A DNA stretch of 17,817 bases from an uncultured Oscillospiraceae bacterium. GTDB taxonomy: Bacteria > Bacillota > Clostridia > Oscillospirales > Acutalibacteraceae. Below, piece after piece: positions 6,736 through 13,243 of this stretch. The notes under the pieces are model-generated. The model was not told the origin of the DNA, did no database searches, and was given only the letters and a program-made list of their open reading frames with translations. Every line of letters starts with the position of its first letter. Positions within the stretch are counted from its first letter, which is position 1. The stretch spans positions 1-17,817 of the forward strand of contig CAJUNQ010000085.1 of the NCBI GenBank assembly GCA_910587835.1, read 5' to 3'. The position numbers and the translations under genes were made by a program.

Positions 6736-8490
6736 TCACAATCCTAATTCTCCACGGTCAATAATGCGGAAACGCTTTGACTTTTTGGCAATGGTCCTGG
6801 CCCCCTCCAGGGCGTCCGGGCCGTCATCGTGGGCCGCCATGGGGAACTGGGTCAGCTGCTCTATAAGCCGCTTATGGCGGCGGTTGAACTTGATGTACTT
6901 GTTTTTTACGTCCGGCTGCAGGGTCTGGATACGCAGCACCTTGTCGCTGGTCTGCTGCACCTCCTCTATGGGCAGATACAGCCCCGCCCTGGCGCTGGCT
7001 TTAGCCAGCTCCTCTTTTAAGAACCACTGGAACTGGTTCACCTCGGCCCCCAGCTTTTTATAGCCCCGGCCATAGGTGGCCCGCAGCCACCGCTCCTTTT
7101 CCAGCACGTCCATAATAATGCGGTCGGGGTGCCTGCGCTCAATATCTGCGTCCACCACGAACATATAGCCGCTGGCCTTGTGTCTGGCCAGGGTGACAAT
7201 AGCGGAAAAGTCGCTTTTCTTGCTTTTGCCCAGGGAGGGGTCTACAAAGCCAAAGAATTGGAAAGCCCGGTCGTGGAAGTCCACCTCGGCCTCGTTGTAG
7301 TAGTCCAGCCATTCTTCCATAAACAGGCAATCGTCCGGGTTTATGGGCTCGTTCTGCATTTCGCTGTTGAAAGCGCTCTCGCCCTCTGATACCCGCATGA
7401 CCATAAGATCATAGTAGGAAAGCTTTTCCTCCCACAGCACTTTGGCGCCCGCCAGCATGGCGGTCTGGTGCTGCCGGAAGAAAGCCAGGGCCTCCCGCTC
7501 CCGGTCATCGTTTGCAAGGTCTGTATAAATTTCCGTCCACTGCTGCCAGAGGGCGTCCGCCTCTGAAAAGGAAATGACCGCCTTATACTTGATGGCCCTA
7601 TAGGCCGGGTTCTTCAGGGTGTTGGCAAGCAGACTGTCATAATGCAGCAGGGTGCCGATATAGATAATGTCCGTGTAATCGTCTCCGGCCTTGGACACTG
7701 CTTTCTTGAACCAGTTATCCAGCTTGACCCTTTGGTCTGGGGTACGGACATTTTCGTCATTCTCCACATCGTCCAGGATAATAAGGTCGGGCCGCCAGTT
7801 TCTGTGCTTGCGCCCACGGATTTTCTTGCCGCTGCCGATGGCCTCCAGCTTGATATTGCTTTTTGTCACCAGCACATTGCTGCGCCACACCTTACCGGGC
7901 AGGAAGCCAAAGTCCTCTATAATAGCGGGGTTTTCCTCAAACTCCACCCGGATATTGTCCAGGAAGCCCTCGGCCTGTTCGCTGCTGTCCGATATGATAA
8001 TGGGGTAATGCTTGTATTCATACAAAACGGCGTGCATGGTGCCCTTGAAGGTCAGGTTGGTGCTTTTGGCGTGACCACGGGGGGCGGCCACCACCCGGCG
8101 CACACCAGGCAGGCGGCTTATCTTTTTAGCCTCTGCCGGGGCCAGAGGGGAGCGGCCTTTCAGCACCCCCTGCTGCCAGATGCCGTCCAGCTCCCTATGG
8201 AAATCCGGGGAGGGGCGGCTGAAATAGTGGGGGAAGTAGGCCCGCCCGAAAAATTCCAGGTCAATGGCGGCAAGCCTCTTGCGCAGGCCGCTGGCCCCGG
8301 TAAGGGGCAGGCCGGAGAGATAGTCCCTCTTAAGCTGCTCCCTTTCCGGGGAATGATCCTTTTCTAAAAAATCCTTTAAGAGCGCCCTCAGGGCGTTTAA
8401 GTTTGTGCCCTCGGTCTCATATTTCTTGGCCTCTGCCTCGGCTATGGCCCCCGTAAGGGCCTCTATGCTCTGCTTTTTCCGCTGCTTCAA
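6736..8490 (-). CDS. terL: Phage terminase large subunit
   Basis: A 584-aa DNA-packaging motor with ATPase and nuclease domains. A Walker A-like APRGHAKST is at residues 136-144 and Walker B LIILDD at 236-241, followed by acidic VEND. The segment IRGRKHRNWRPD is typical for the linker just before it. The RNase H-fold nuclease shows GFVDPSLGK (Asp417) and HDDGPDALEG (Asp555/556/559). The TTG at 8490 is chosen because AAGGAGG lies 8 bases upstream and no ATG fits. It is the first gene after a 300-bp structured leader with a terminator, and is followed within one base by the portal gene. Length and motifs are complete, so the protein itself appears intact although its packaging partner is truncated. 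Confidence 0.93.
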   Translation of the reverse strand: MKQRKKQSIEALTGAIAEAEAKKYETEGTNLNALRALLKDFLEKDHSPEREQLKRDYLSGLPLTGASGLRKRLAAIDLEFFGRAYFPHYFSRPSPDFHRELDGIWQQGVLKGRSPLAPAEAKKISRLPGVRRVVAAPRGHAKSTNLTFKGTMHAVLYEYKHYPIIISDSSEQAEGFLDNIRVEFEENPAIIEDFGFLPGKVWRSNVLVTKSNIKLEAIGSGKKIRGRKHRNWRPDLIILDDVENDENVRTPDQRVKLDNWFKKAVSKAGDDYTDIIYIGTLLHYDSLLANTLKNPAYRAIKYKAVISFSEADALWQQWTEIYTDLANDDREREALAFFRQHQTAMLAGAKVLWEEKLSYYDLMVMRVSEGESAFNSEMQNEPINPDDCLFMEEWLDYYNEAEVDFHDRAFQFFGFVDPSLGKSKKSDFSAIVTLARHKASGYMFVVDADIERRHPDRIIMDVLEKERWLRATYGRGYKKLGAEVNQFQWFLKEELAKASARAGLYLPIEEVQQTSDKVLRIQTLQPDVKNKYIKFNRRHKRLIEQLTQFPMAAHDDGPDALEGARTIAKKSKRFRIIDRGELGL

Positions 8491-8653
8491 ACAGCCCGCC
8501 TCCTTTCCTTCGCTGATACGGGGCCAGAAATGCCCCTATTTGCCCCATGCCATTTTGCTGGTAACTTTTCCCGACCTCATACGCTGGCGGCGAATTAAAC
8601 GGCCCTAAAGGCAAATTAAACGGGCAGAATCAAAACAAAAGAGGCCGGGGCCG

Positions 8654-8700
8654 AAAAATCACCCCGGGAATGGGCGAGCTTCGCCATCCGGGGCCTTTTT
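8654..8700. terminator. Strong bidirectional terminator between the NusG-like gene and terL
   Basis: The outer stem CCCCGG (8662-8667) pairs with CCGGGG (8688-8693) and the inner stem GGCGA (8673-8677) with TCGCC (8681-8685), with loop GCT. On the minus strand it is followed by TTTTT (8658-8654); on the plus strand by TTTTT (8696-8700). It lies on the only path by which transcription from the upstream phage genes can reach terL, unless a promoter exists between 8653 and 8491, where I see none that is clear. Confidence 0.85.
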
Positions 8701-8701
8701 G

Positions 8702-8765
8702 GTCCGGTCTCTATGCGTCTATGTCCGCCGATCCGCGCCGGTGGGACGCATCAACCACCCGGCCT
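8702..8765 (-). promoter_or_regulatory. Stem-loop leader element upstream of the late terminator (candidate antitermination site)
   Basis: A perfect 7-bp outer stem (ATGCGTC at 8713-8719 with GACGCAT at 8745-8751) encloses a GC-rich inner hairpin (CCACCG/CGGCGG on the minus strand, one mismatch). Its borders (ATGCG ... ATAGACGCA-AG on the minus strand) resemble the 70-bp repeats at 12451, 12905 and 14149, making it a diverged fourth copy. It lies between the stop of the NusG-like gene and the terminator. A cis site for that protein is inferred from position only. Confidence 0.5.
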
Positions 8766-8789
8766 TTTTCGGTTTCCTGTATCTACCTT

Positions 8790-9290
8790 TTAAGAATCGT
8801 TTACAAGCTCCACCGAAAGCTGTACCGTTTTCGGCTCCCCGCAGATGGTCAGCTCTACCTTGGCCCTGCGGGCATGGCTGTCATACTGGATAGCGCAGCT
8901 GGCAAAATTCCCCAGCACCCCGCCCATCACCTTGAGGGAGCCGTCCGGCTGCCTGCGCACCCTGGTGGGCTCCAGGGGCTTGCCGCCCCCGGACAGTACC
9001 TTGATCCACTCGGCCTCCAGATAGGAGAGCCGGGAAGGGGCAAGGCCGCTGGCACCCAAAAACCGCAGCACATGGGGCACGGCCCGCACCCTGTAATAAT
9101 TGTCGGCATTGTAGTCCAGGCTTAAGAACACATAGCCGGGGAAGAGGATATACTCCCTTTGCGTCCAGGCCCCGGCTTTTCTCACCAGCCGGTTTTCCCT
9201 GGGCACCAGAGCCACCACGTTTTCCATGGCCTGCAGCGCCTGCTGGACGCTCTGCTCCTGCCCGGTTTCCACCTGCAGCACATACCACAT
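8790..9290 (-). CDS. NusG/LoaP-like transcription antitermination protein
   Basis: A 166-aa specialised NusG paralogue. The NGN domain (about 1-100) begins MWYVLQVETGQEQSVQQAL and has LFPGYVFLSLDY, the block typical of NusG/RfaH/LoaP proteins that contact the RNA polymerase clamp. A C-terminal KOW-type domain (about 120-166) contains KVMGGVLGNFASCAIQYDSHARRAKVEL. Length fits LoaP-type proteins. NusG paralogues of this class make RNA polymerase read through terminators in selected operons; LoaP does so in Firmicutes by recognising RNA hairpins in the leader. This copy lies between the small-terminase-like gene and terL, five bases after the former, and its own stop is followed by a stem-loop element and a terminator. 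In Mu no such gene occurs there. Family call is strong; its targets are inference. Confidence 0.85.
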   Translation of the reverse strand: MWYVLQVETGQEQSVQQALQAMENVVALVPRENRLVRKAGAWTQREYILFPGYVFLSLDYNADNYYRVRAVPHVLRFLGASGLAPSRLSYLEAEWIKVLSGGGKPLEPTRVRRQPDGSLKVMGGVLGNFASCAIQYDSHARRAKVELTICGEPKTVQLSVELVNDS

Positions 9291-9294
9291 ACCC

Positions 9295-9858
9295 TCACCC
9301 CTTTTCTAAGCCCTCCCGCTTTTTCGCGTTGAGGAAATCATTCACCTGCTTATAAAGCTCCGGCCGCTCCCTGGCCATGGCGTCAAACACCAAAGCCCGC
9401 ACAGCCTCCAAACCCGCCTCGGTAGCGTCCTGGTTCTGCATTTCCACCCGTTTCTTGTAGGCGGCGGCCCGCACCAGAGCATTGGCCTCCCGCAGCATCT
9501 TGTCAATGCTTACACCCTGCCAGTCCTCCTCGCTGGCACCGGCCAGGGCGTTGAGAAGGTTCTGGCTGGTGAGCCGGATAATGGCCTCGGTGGTGTCTAA
9601 GTCCGGGTAGCGGTCTAACTCATCCATCATGCGCCGGAAATTCTCCTGGGCCACCGCCAGCATCTGCACATTGGCCTGGTATGCCTGGGCGTACCGGCAC
9701 ACGCTTGCCACCGATATGCCCACACCGTTCTGGCCCAGGAAATCCACGATTTCCCCATAGGTGGCATTGGACAAAAGCATCTGCTCCACCGCTTCCCGCA
9801 GCGCGGGGTCCAGCCCGTCTATTTTACTGTGCTTTCGGTTTGCGCCCTTTTTGCCCAT
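9295..9858 (-). CDS. Mu gp27-like (DUF3486) protein, probable small terminase subunit
   Basis: A 187-aa protein of the DUF3486 family found in Mu-like phages next to the large terminase. The family start is clear: RKHSKIDGLDPALREAVEQML, then YGEIVDFLGQNGVGISVASVCRYAQ, which forms an HTH-like DNA-binding segment at about residues 30-65. The rest is helical and likely oligomerises. Its role in recognising phage DNA for packaging is known for the family by position and similarity, not proven here. It begins 17 bases after the gp26-like gene and ends just before the NusG-like gene, whose ribosome binding site overlaps its stop. It appears intact. Confidence 0.85.
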   Translation of the reverse strand: MGKKGANRKHSKIDGLDPALREAVEQMLLSNATYGEIVDFLGQNGVGISVASVCRYAQAYQANVQMLAVAQENFRRMMDELDRYPDLDTTEAIIRLTSQNLLNALAGASEEDWQGVSIDKMLREANALVRAAAYKKRVEMQNQDATEAGLEAVRALVFDAMARERPELYKQVNDFLNAKKREGLEKG

Positions 9859-9875
9859 GCCTGCACCCCTATGCC

Positions 9876-10205
9876 TTATACCTCGATCATGTTGTCCTCT
9901 ATGCCGCCTGCCAGCAGCCTTATGCCCTTGCCGGTCAGTTTCGCCTCCAGCACCTGGTATTTCTTGTCCGCGAGGGAGGCTTCATGCTTGGAGGATACCT
10001 CCCGCAGATGTATGTACCCCTCCAGAGCCAGGAAGTTTACGGCGTCCAGGAACTCATCCTCGGTCACACCGTCCTCCTCCAGTACATTCTGGATACCGGA
10101 AAGCTTGTTATACTGGTGCCGTAGGATGTTGATGGTGCGCAGCACCCTGCCGTTATTGCTTACAAAGTTGCCTGCCCGCAGGCGCTGCCTGTCAATACCG
10201 CTCAT
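9876..10205 (-). CDS. Mu gp26-like winged-helix phage protein
   Basis: A 109-aa protein resembling the Mu gp26-type small proteins (VpaChn25_0724-like): VLRTINILRHQYNKLSGIQNVLEEDGV, then TEDEFLDAVNFLALEGYI, consistent with a winged helix, and a C-terminal LTGKGIRLLAGGIEDNMIEV that is characteristic of the group. It overlaps the preceding gene by an ATGA and lies directly before the DUF3486 gene, the same order as in Mu. Exact role is unknown. Similarity to gp26 is judged from pattern and synteny. Confidence 0.7.
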   Translation of the reverse strand: MSGIDRQRLRAGNFVSNNGRVLRTINILRHQYNKLSGIQNVLEEDGVTEDEFLDAVNFLALEGYIHLREVSSKHEASLADKKYQVLEAKLTGKGIRLLAGGIEDNMIEV

Positions 10206-10588
10206 GTTTCTTTCCCTCCCTGCTTGATTACATGATCAAAAATAACATCCGTTTTCCTGTCCAGCTTTGATATTTCACGGATAAAATCATCCTTTGTCAG
10301 GTGTGTTTCCATGATTTTTTTGATGTCAGCCCGCAGCTCGTCATAGGATTTATCATGTACGCTGCGCGGAGTATAGTCCCGCTCTATACGCTCAATATCA
10401 GCAGCCAGCTTGTCTTTGTCCTTTTCATAAGGCTCCTTTTTCACTGTGCTTTCGTCCAGCTTTTTGACGGACTCATCCAGCCGGTCTACCCGCCCAAAAA
10501 GGGAGCGTTTCAGCAGATATATCAAGGCCCCGGTCGCAAAGCCCAGGAGAAGTACCACCAGCCACCATGTCCCGCTATCGAACGTCAC
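10202..10588 (-). CDS. Membrane-anchored coiled-coil protein (Mu gp25 / DUF2730-like)
   Basis: A 128-aa protein with one N-terminal transmembrane segment (about residues 8-27, WWLVVLLLGFATGALIYLL) followed by a long charged coiled coil (about 35-125) with heptad-like VDRLDESVKKLDES. This architecture and position match the DUF2730/gp25 protein of Mu-like phages. An i-spanin-like or holin-associated role has the same shape, so function is left open. The GTG at 10588 is chosen for AGGGGGTG just upstream. It is the first gene after the terminator at 10602-10642, so it probably starts the Mor-dependent operon, and it overlaps the next gene by ATGA. Confidence 0.7.
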   Translation of the reverse strand: MTFDSGTWWLVVLLLGFATGALIYLLKRSLFGRVDRLDESVKKLDESTVKKEPYEKDKDKLAADIERIERDYTPRSVHDKSYDELRADIKKIMETHLTKDDFIREISKLDRKTDVIFDHVIKQGGKET

Positions 10589-10601
10589 ACAAACACCCCC
10601 T

Positions 10602-10642
10602 GAAAAAAGAAAAGGCTATGATTGATTAAGCCAATCATAACC
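10602..10642 (-). terminator. Terminator after mor, before the packaging operon
   Basis: An 11-bp stem (10614-10624 with 10632-10642, one G-T pair, 7-base loop) is followed on the minus strand by TTTTCTTTTTT (10613-10603). It ends the early transcript after mor. The next gene starts 14 bases later, so either a Mor-activated promoter overlaps this region or transcription reads through. Confidence 0.85.
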
Positions 10643-10687
10643 TTAAAACAGGAAAATCCGCAATAGCAAGCGTTTAAGTTTTTTACT

Positions 10688-10996
10688 TTACAATAGGGAG
10701 AGCTGCCCGTCCATAGGCTGGGCGCGTACCTCCCGCACCTTATCTGATACAATACTCCTTATTGTAACTTCTGTCAATCCATATTTCTGCGCAAGGGGCC
10801 GGAAGTTGTAGCCATCAAACTCAGCTCGAATCTGTTCGTTCCGGCTCAGGCGCTCCAGCTTGTCCACCTTGGGGATATACAGGTAAGTGCCGCCATATAC
10901 CTCCATCAGCCTTTGAAAATTATCCTGGCCTATCAGGTCTGCCACCTGCTGCTGTACAGGGGTTAGATTCTCTGCCCGGATATTCTCGGCACTCAT
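10688..10996 (-). CDS. mor: Mor-family middle/late transcription activator
   Basis: A 102-aa protein of the Mor transcription activator family. The family pattern is visible: GGTYLYIPKVDKLERLSRNEQIRAEFDGYNFRPLAQKYGLTEVTIRSIV, comprising the dimerisation beta-turn region (about 35-50) and a C-terminal HTH (about 66-90). Mu Mor activates a promoter just downstream of its own gene. Here that would be the 100-bp gap containing the terminator at 10602-10642. The start codon overlaps the gemA stop (ATGA), as in a coupled early operon. Length is slightly shorter than Mu Mor (129 aa), mainly at the N-terminus. Confidence 0.87.
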   Translation of the reverse strand: MSAENIRAENLTPVQQQVADLIGQDNFQRLMEVYGGTYLYIPKVDKLERLSRNEQIRAEFDGYNFRPLAQKYGLTEVTIRSIVSDKVREVRAQPMDGQLSLL

Positions 10997-11484
10997 TGTG
11001 TACCACCTCCCGGTGTAGCCCTCCCCGCATTGGCAACATACTTTTTCAGTATCTCAATCAGCTTGCTGCAATCCTCAAACGTGATCCAGACAAAAGGTTC
11101 CTTTGGCAGGGCGTCTATGTGCAGCTCCTTTTTGATGATACCGCATAGCCGCTGGCCAAAGGACGCTGTACTGGGCACGGCATCCCTCTCCTGCAGTGCA
11201 AACATCAAAGCCAGGACCTTGCGCTGCTGGGCCGCCGTGGCCCCGCCGGGGCGCTCTGTATACGTCTTAGACTTACGGCGCGGGGGAGGACTGCCCTGGC
11301 GCTGCTGAAGCTCGCTTATAACCGCCTGGGCCTCGGCGCTGGTGAGGGCCTTGACCGAGGCTTTGCCGGTAATACCGGCCACCAGGGAGTGCAGGGGGTC
11401 CTCCCTGTTACCACGCTCTACCATGCCCAGGGCATTGCCTATGGCAAAAATTTTCTTGATCTGCTGCTCGTTGACAGCCGCCAT
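10993..11484 (-). CDS. gemA: GemA-like (Mu gp16, DUF1018) protein
   Basis: A 163-aa protein of the GemA/gp16 family found directly upstream of mor in Mu-like phages, linked in Mu to modulation of host gene expression and DNA supercoiling. It has the N-terminal QIKKIFAIGNALGM...LHSLVAGITGKASVKALTSAEAQAVISEL, a basic linker near 65-80, and a second helical part, FGQRLCGIIKKELHIDALPKEPFVWITFEDCSKLIEIL. AAAGGAGG lies 5-6 bases before the ATG. It follows a near-perfect palindrome at 11513-11536, a possible operator for this gene pair. Confidence 0.8.
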   Translation of the reverse strand: MAAVNEQQIKKIFAIGNALGMVERGNREDPLHSLVAGITGKASVKALTSAEAQAVISELQQRQGSPPPRRKSKTYTERPGGATAAQQRKVLALMFALQERDAVPSTASFGQRLCGIIKKELHIDALPKEPFVWITFEDCSKLIEILKKYVANAGRATPGGGTQ

Positions 11485-11512
11485 ACCGGCCTCCTTTCTC
11501 CGCTTTATGCAA

Positions 11513-11536
11513 TAGTTAACAGGGCTCTGTTAACTA
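11513..11536. promoter_or_regulatory. Near-perfect 24-bp palindrome upstream of gemA (candidate operator)
   Basis: Arms TAGTTAACAG (11513-11522) and CTGTTAACTA (11527-11536) are perfect inverted copies around GGCT. On the minus strand it covers the stop codon of the upstream gene and lies about 30 bases before the gemA start. No T run follows, so it is more likely a protein-binding operator than a terminator. The binding protein is unknown; the phage repressor or the AbrB-like protein are candidates. Confidence 0.5.
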
Positions 11537-12183
11537 TACTGCTCTGCCTCCACGCCCACCTTGATGCTTTCCTCCACGATAACAGCCGCCCGGATAATGT
11601 CCACGGCCTCCTGGGTGCTGCCCTGCCAGCCTGCGGCCCGCAGCACCTGGGTGAGCCATTCCCAATTTATCACCTCGGCGGCCAGGTACGCCCAATCGCT
11701 GGCCTCCTGCTCCGGCAGGCCGCCCACCTTCATGAGCGTGGCCTTGTCCCGGTTGTAAGTACCCTTGAGCCGCTTCTGCAGGGTGGCCTGTACCTTGGGG
11801 TCGCTGCTGATCTTCTGGATCAGGCTGTCAAGGCTCCCCTCGGTGTAATTCCCCTGGGCCACCATGCCCAGCAGCTTTTTGCAGGGGGCGGTCATGGTGT
11901 CGGTGGTTTCGGTTTTGATAAAGTCCCCAGCTACCTTGCCCAGCACCTCCTTGACCATGGTAAGGGATACTGGCTTCACCGTGGCGGCGTTTGTCACCGT
12001 TACCCGACTGTTCTGGCTGCCCCAATAGGCGGCGGTCAGCAGTTTGGTGTCCTTAAGGTCATCGGCAGCCAGGGTCTCAAAGTACCCCTTGAGCCAGTCC
12101 ATGCGCTCCTTTATCCGGCTGGACTCCAGGGTCAGGGCGGCATATTCGTCCACATAGGCCCTTACCTGTTTCTGGTTAGTCAT
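11530..12183 (-). CDS. Unrecognised phage early protein, 217 aa
   Basis: I do not recognise a family. The protein begins MTNQKQVRAYVDEYAALTLE and continues with a helical stretch rich in charged residues. A GSQNSRVTVTNAATVKPVSL segment with beta character follows, then a helical C-terminal half with repeated leucines and tryptophans (VINWEWLTQVLRAAGW). No membrane segment, Cys cluster or ATP motif is seen. The ATG at 12183 overlaps the AbrB-like stop (GATGACTAA) and has GGGAGGTGG upstream; a longer frame to 12231 lacks such a site. Position between MuB and gemA suggests an accessory DNA-metabolism role such as Mu Gam-like nuclease protection, but the sequence does not show Gam features, so this is speculation. 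Confidence 0.7.
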   Translation of the reverse strand: MTNQKQVRAYVDEYAALTLESSRIKERMDWLKGYFETLAADDLKDTKLLTAAYWGSQNSRVTVTNAATVKPVSLTMVKEVLGKVAGDFIKTETTDTMTAPCKKLLGMVAQGNYTEGSLDSLIQKISSDPKVQATLQKRLKGTYNRDKATLMKVGGLPEQEASDWAYLAAEVINWEWLTQVLRAAGWQGSTQEAVDIIRAAVIVEESIKVGVEAEQYS

Positions 12184-12424
12184 CCCCGGCCACCTCCCGC
12201 AGGCCCTGGCGGCACTCCCGGCAGATATCAAAGCCTTTGTACTTTACCACGCCCTGGGTGCCGCCGCAGATATTGCAGGCGGGCAGGTGCTTAGAAAGCA
12301 GCAGGCCGCCGTCCTCCGTGGTGGTGATATCCAACGCCGCGCCCCCCTGCAGGCCCAGCTGGTGCCGCAGCTGCTGGGGGATGGTCAGGGTGCCTTTTTT
12401 GCCCAGCTTCTTTTGTGCGTCCAT
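12176..12424 (-). CDS. AbrB/MazE-domain protein with a C-terminal zinc knuckle
   Basis: An 82-aa protein joining a SpoVT/AbrB swapped-hairpin DNA-binding domain (residues about 5-42: KLGKKGTLTIPQQLRHQLGLQGGAALDI) to a zinc-ribbon-like tail with two CxxC pairs (CNICGG and CRECRQ) spaced 21 residues apart. AbrB domains bind DNA as dimers and often act as transition regulators or antitoxins. No toxin gene is adjacent. The ATG at 12424 is preferred over that at 12430, because AGGAGGT ends at the latter. It follows repeat A and is coupled to the next gene by a short overlap. A role as phage transcription regulator is likely but its target is unknown. Confidence 0.8.
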   Translation of the reverse strand: MDAQKKLGKKGTLTIPQQLRHQLGLQGGAALDITTTEDGGLLLSKHLPACNICGGTQGVVKYKGFDICRECRQGLREVAGDD

Positions 12425-12450
12425 CCGCATACCTCCTTTGTGTTTTCCTC

Positions 12451-12520
12451 ACTCTGCGTCTATCCGGGCTTGTGACCGTTGCCCCAGGGGGCAGCCGCAT
12501 TAAGGCGGGGCCGTGGCCCC
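12451..12520 (-). repeat. Structured intergenic repeat, copy A
   Basis: One of three ~70-bp copies. In transcript direction: hairpin 1 GGGGCC-AC-GGCCCC (12520-12507), then AATGCGGC, inner hairpin TGCCCC/GGGGCA (12493-12480), conserved ACGGTCACAAGCCC, and GACGCAGAG. GGCT/AGCC and TGCG/CGCA can form further enclosing stems. It begins in the TAG stop of the upstream gene and ends about 27 bases before the AbrB-like start. Confidence 0.85.
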
Positions 12521-12894
12521 TATAGCTTCAAAACCGGCATGATAACTTTATCGGACAGCTCCCCCAGGGTGTAGGTATCCCGGCCCTCTGCCTTGAGCTG
12601 CTGTGAAAACTTGTCCATTTCCACCGCTAACTTTAGCAGTTTAAGCACCCCAACCTCCTCCGGCGTGACCTCCAGCATATTCGGCCCCACCATGCAGCCG
12701 ATGGCCTTGAGGAGGAAAATTTCGCGCCGGATGGAATCCATCGCCTCATATTCTGCCCATACCTCTTTAGCAAACTTCTTACGATTCAGCCGGGGCTTGT
12801 CTGGGGGAAGCACCCCTTTTGCCTGCAGTTCCTTTTTTATCTGCGCCCTTTCGTCCTTCTGGCGCTGGGTCATGCGTTTTTTCTTGGCTGCCAT
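12520..12894 (-). CDS. Unrecognised phage protein, 124 aa
   Basis: No family recognised. The N-terminal third is strongly basic (MAAKKKRMTQRQKDERAQIKK), then a helical, Leu-rich body with an EVTPEEVGVLKLLKLAVEMDKFSQQL amphipathic segment. No Cys clusters or membrane segments are seen. A nucleic-acid-binding or small structural role would fit the composition, but nothing specific shows it. The ATG at 12894 has GAGGAAA upstream. The gene lies exactly between repeat copies B and A, with its TAG stop abutting copy A, so gene plus repeat look like one cassette. Confidence 0.7.
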   Translation of the reverse strand: MAAKKKRMTQRQKDERAQIKKELQAKGVLPPDKPRLNRKKFAKEVWAEYEAMDSIRREIFLLKAIGCMVGPNMLEVTPEEVGVLKLLKLAVEMDKFSQQLKAEGRDTYTLGELSDKVIMPVLKL

Positions 12895-12904
12895 TTCTAT
12901 TTCC

Positions 12905-12977
12905 TCGCTCTGTATTTATATGGGCTTGCGACCGTTGCCCCAGAGGGGCAGCCGCATTAAGGCGGGGCCGTGGCCCC
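12905..12977 (-). repeat. Structured intergenic repeat, copy B
   Basis: Second copy, nearly identical to copy A over hairpin 1 (12977-12964) and the inner hairpin TGCCCC-AGA-GGGGCA (12950-12936, perfect 6-bp stem). It has one extra base in the inner loop and a changed outer end (ATACAGAG instead of GACGCAGAG). Like copy A it starts in the TAG stop of the upstream gene and precedes the next start by about 10 bases. Confidence 0.85.
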
Positions 12978-13240
12978 TAACTTTTTACCTTTTTGGTGCG
13001 CAGCACATAGACGCATTTCTCTACCCGCCAGCACCGGAAAACATCCTGCAGGCCGTTTCCGCTGCGAAACCGCTGGACCACCTTCAGCCGGTTGCGGGCC
13101 TGGTGGTCATCGTCATACTCGAAGCAAATATTTCTCTGCCCACAGGCCAGAAAGCCCTTGATCTCCGTGATCTCCGGGGCTTCCTTGCTGCCGTTTTTCC
13201 GAGGGGGCGGCAGATGCTCCAAGTCATAGAAAGTTTTCAC
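12977..13240 (-). CDS. Unrecognised phage protein, 87 aa
   Basis: No family recognised. It begins MKTFYDLEHLPPPRKNG and has an alpha/beta character with GFLACGQRNICFEYDDDHQARNRLKVVQRF and a C-terminal DVFRCWRVEKCVYVLRTKK strand pair; four Cys residues are scattered and do not form a clear metal site. The start is GTG at 13240 with GGAGG 8 bases upstream. It begins three bases after the stop of the restored sigma-like gene, so the two are coupled. Its TAG stop abuts repeat B. Confidence 0.65.
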   Translation of the reverse strand: MKTFYDLEHLPPPRKNGSKEAPEITEIKGFLACGQRNICFEYDDDHQARNRLKVVQRFRSGNGLQDVFRCWRVEKCVYVLRTKKVKS

Positions 13241-13243
13241 TTA

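Noticed and set aside
5634..6764. Long open plus-strand frame (376 codons) across the portal region
   Set aside because: It is exactly antisense to the portal, which has clear family motifs; its composition is Val/Leu/His-rich as expected of a shadow, and it has no ribosome binding site.
7642..8367. Open plus-strand frame opposite terL
   Set aside because: Antisense of the terminase Walker regions, with no recognisable family or start signal.
11389..12294. 301-codon plus-strand frame opposite gemA and the 217-aa gene
   Set aside because: Spans several minus-strand genes linked by overlaps; Gly/Leu/His-rich shadow of GC-rich coding DNA.
12291..12500. Possible leader peptide starting MRLPPGATV in repeat copy A (also MRLPMGATV in copy C)
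   Set aside because: Copy B breaks the frame by one base while keeping the hairpin, and no ribosome binding site precedes the ATG, so structure rather than peptide is conserved.
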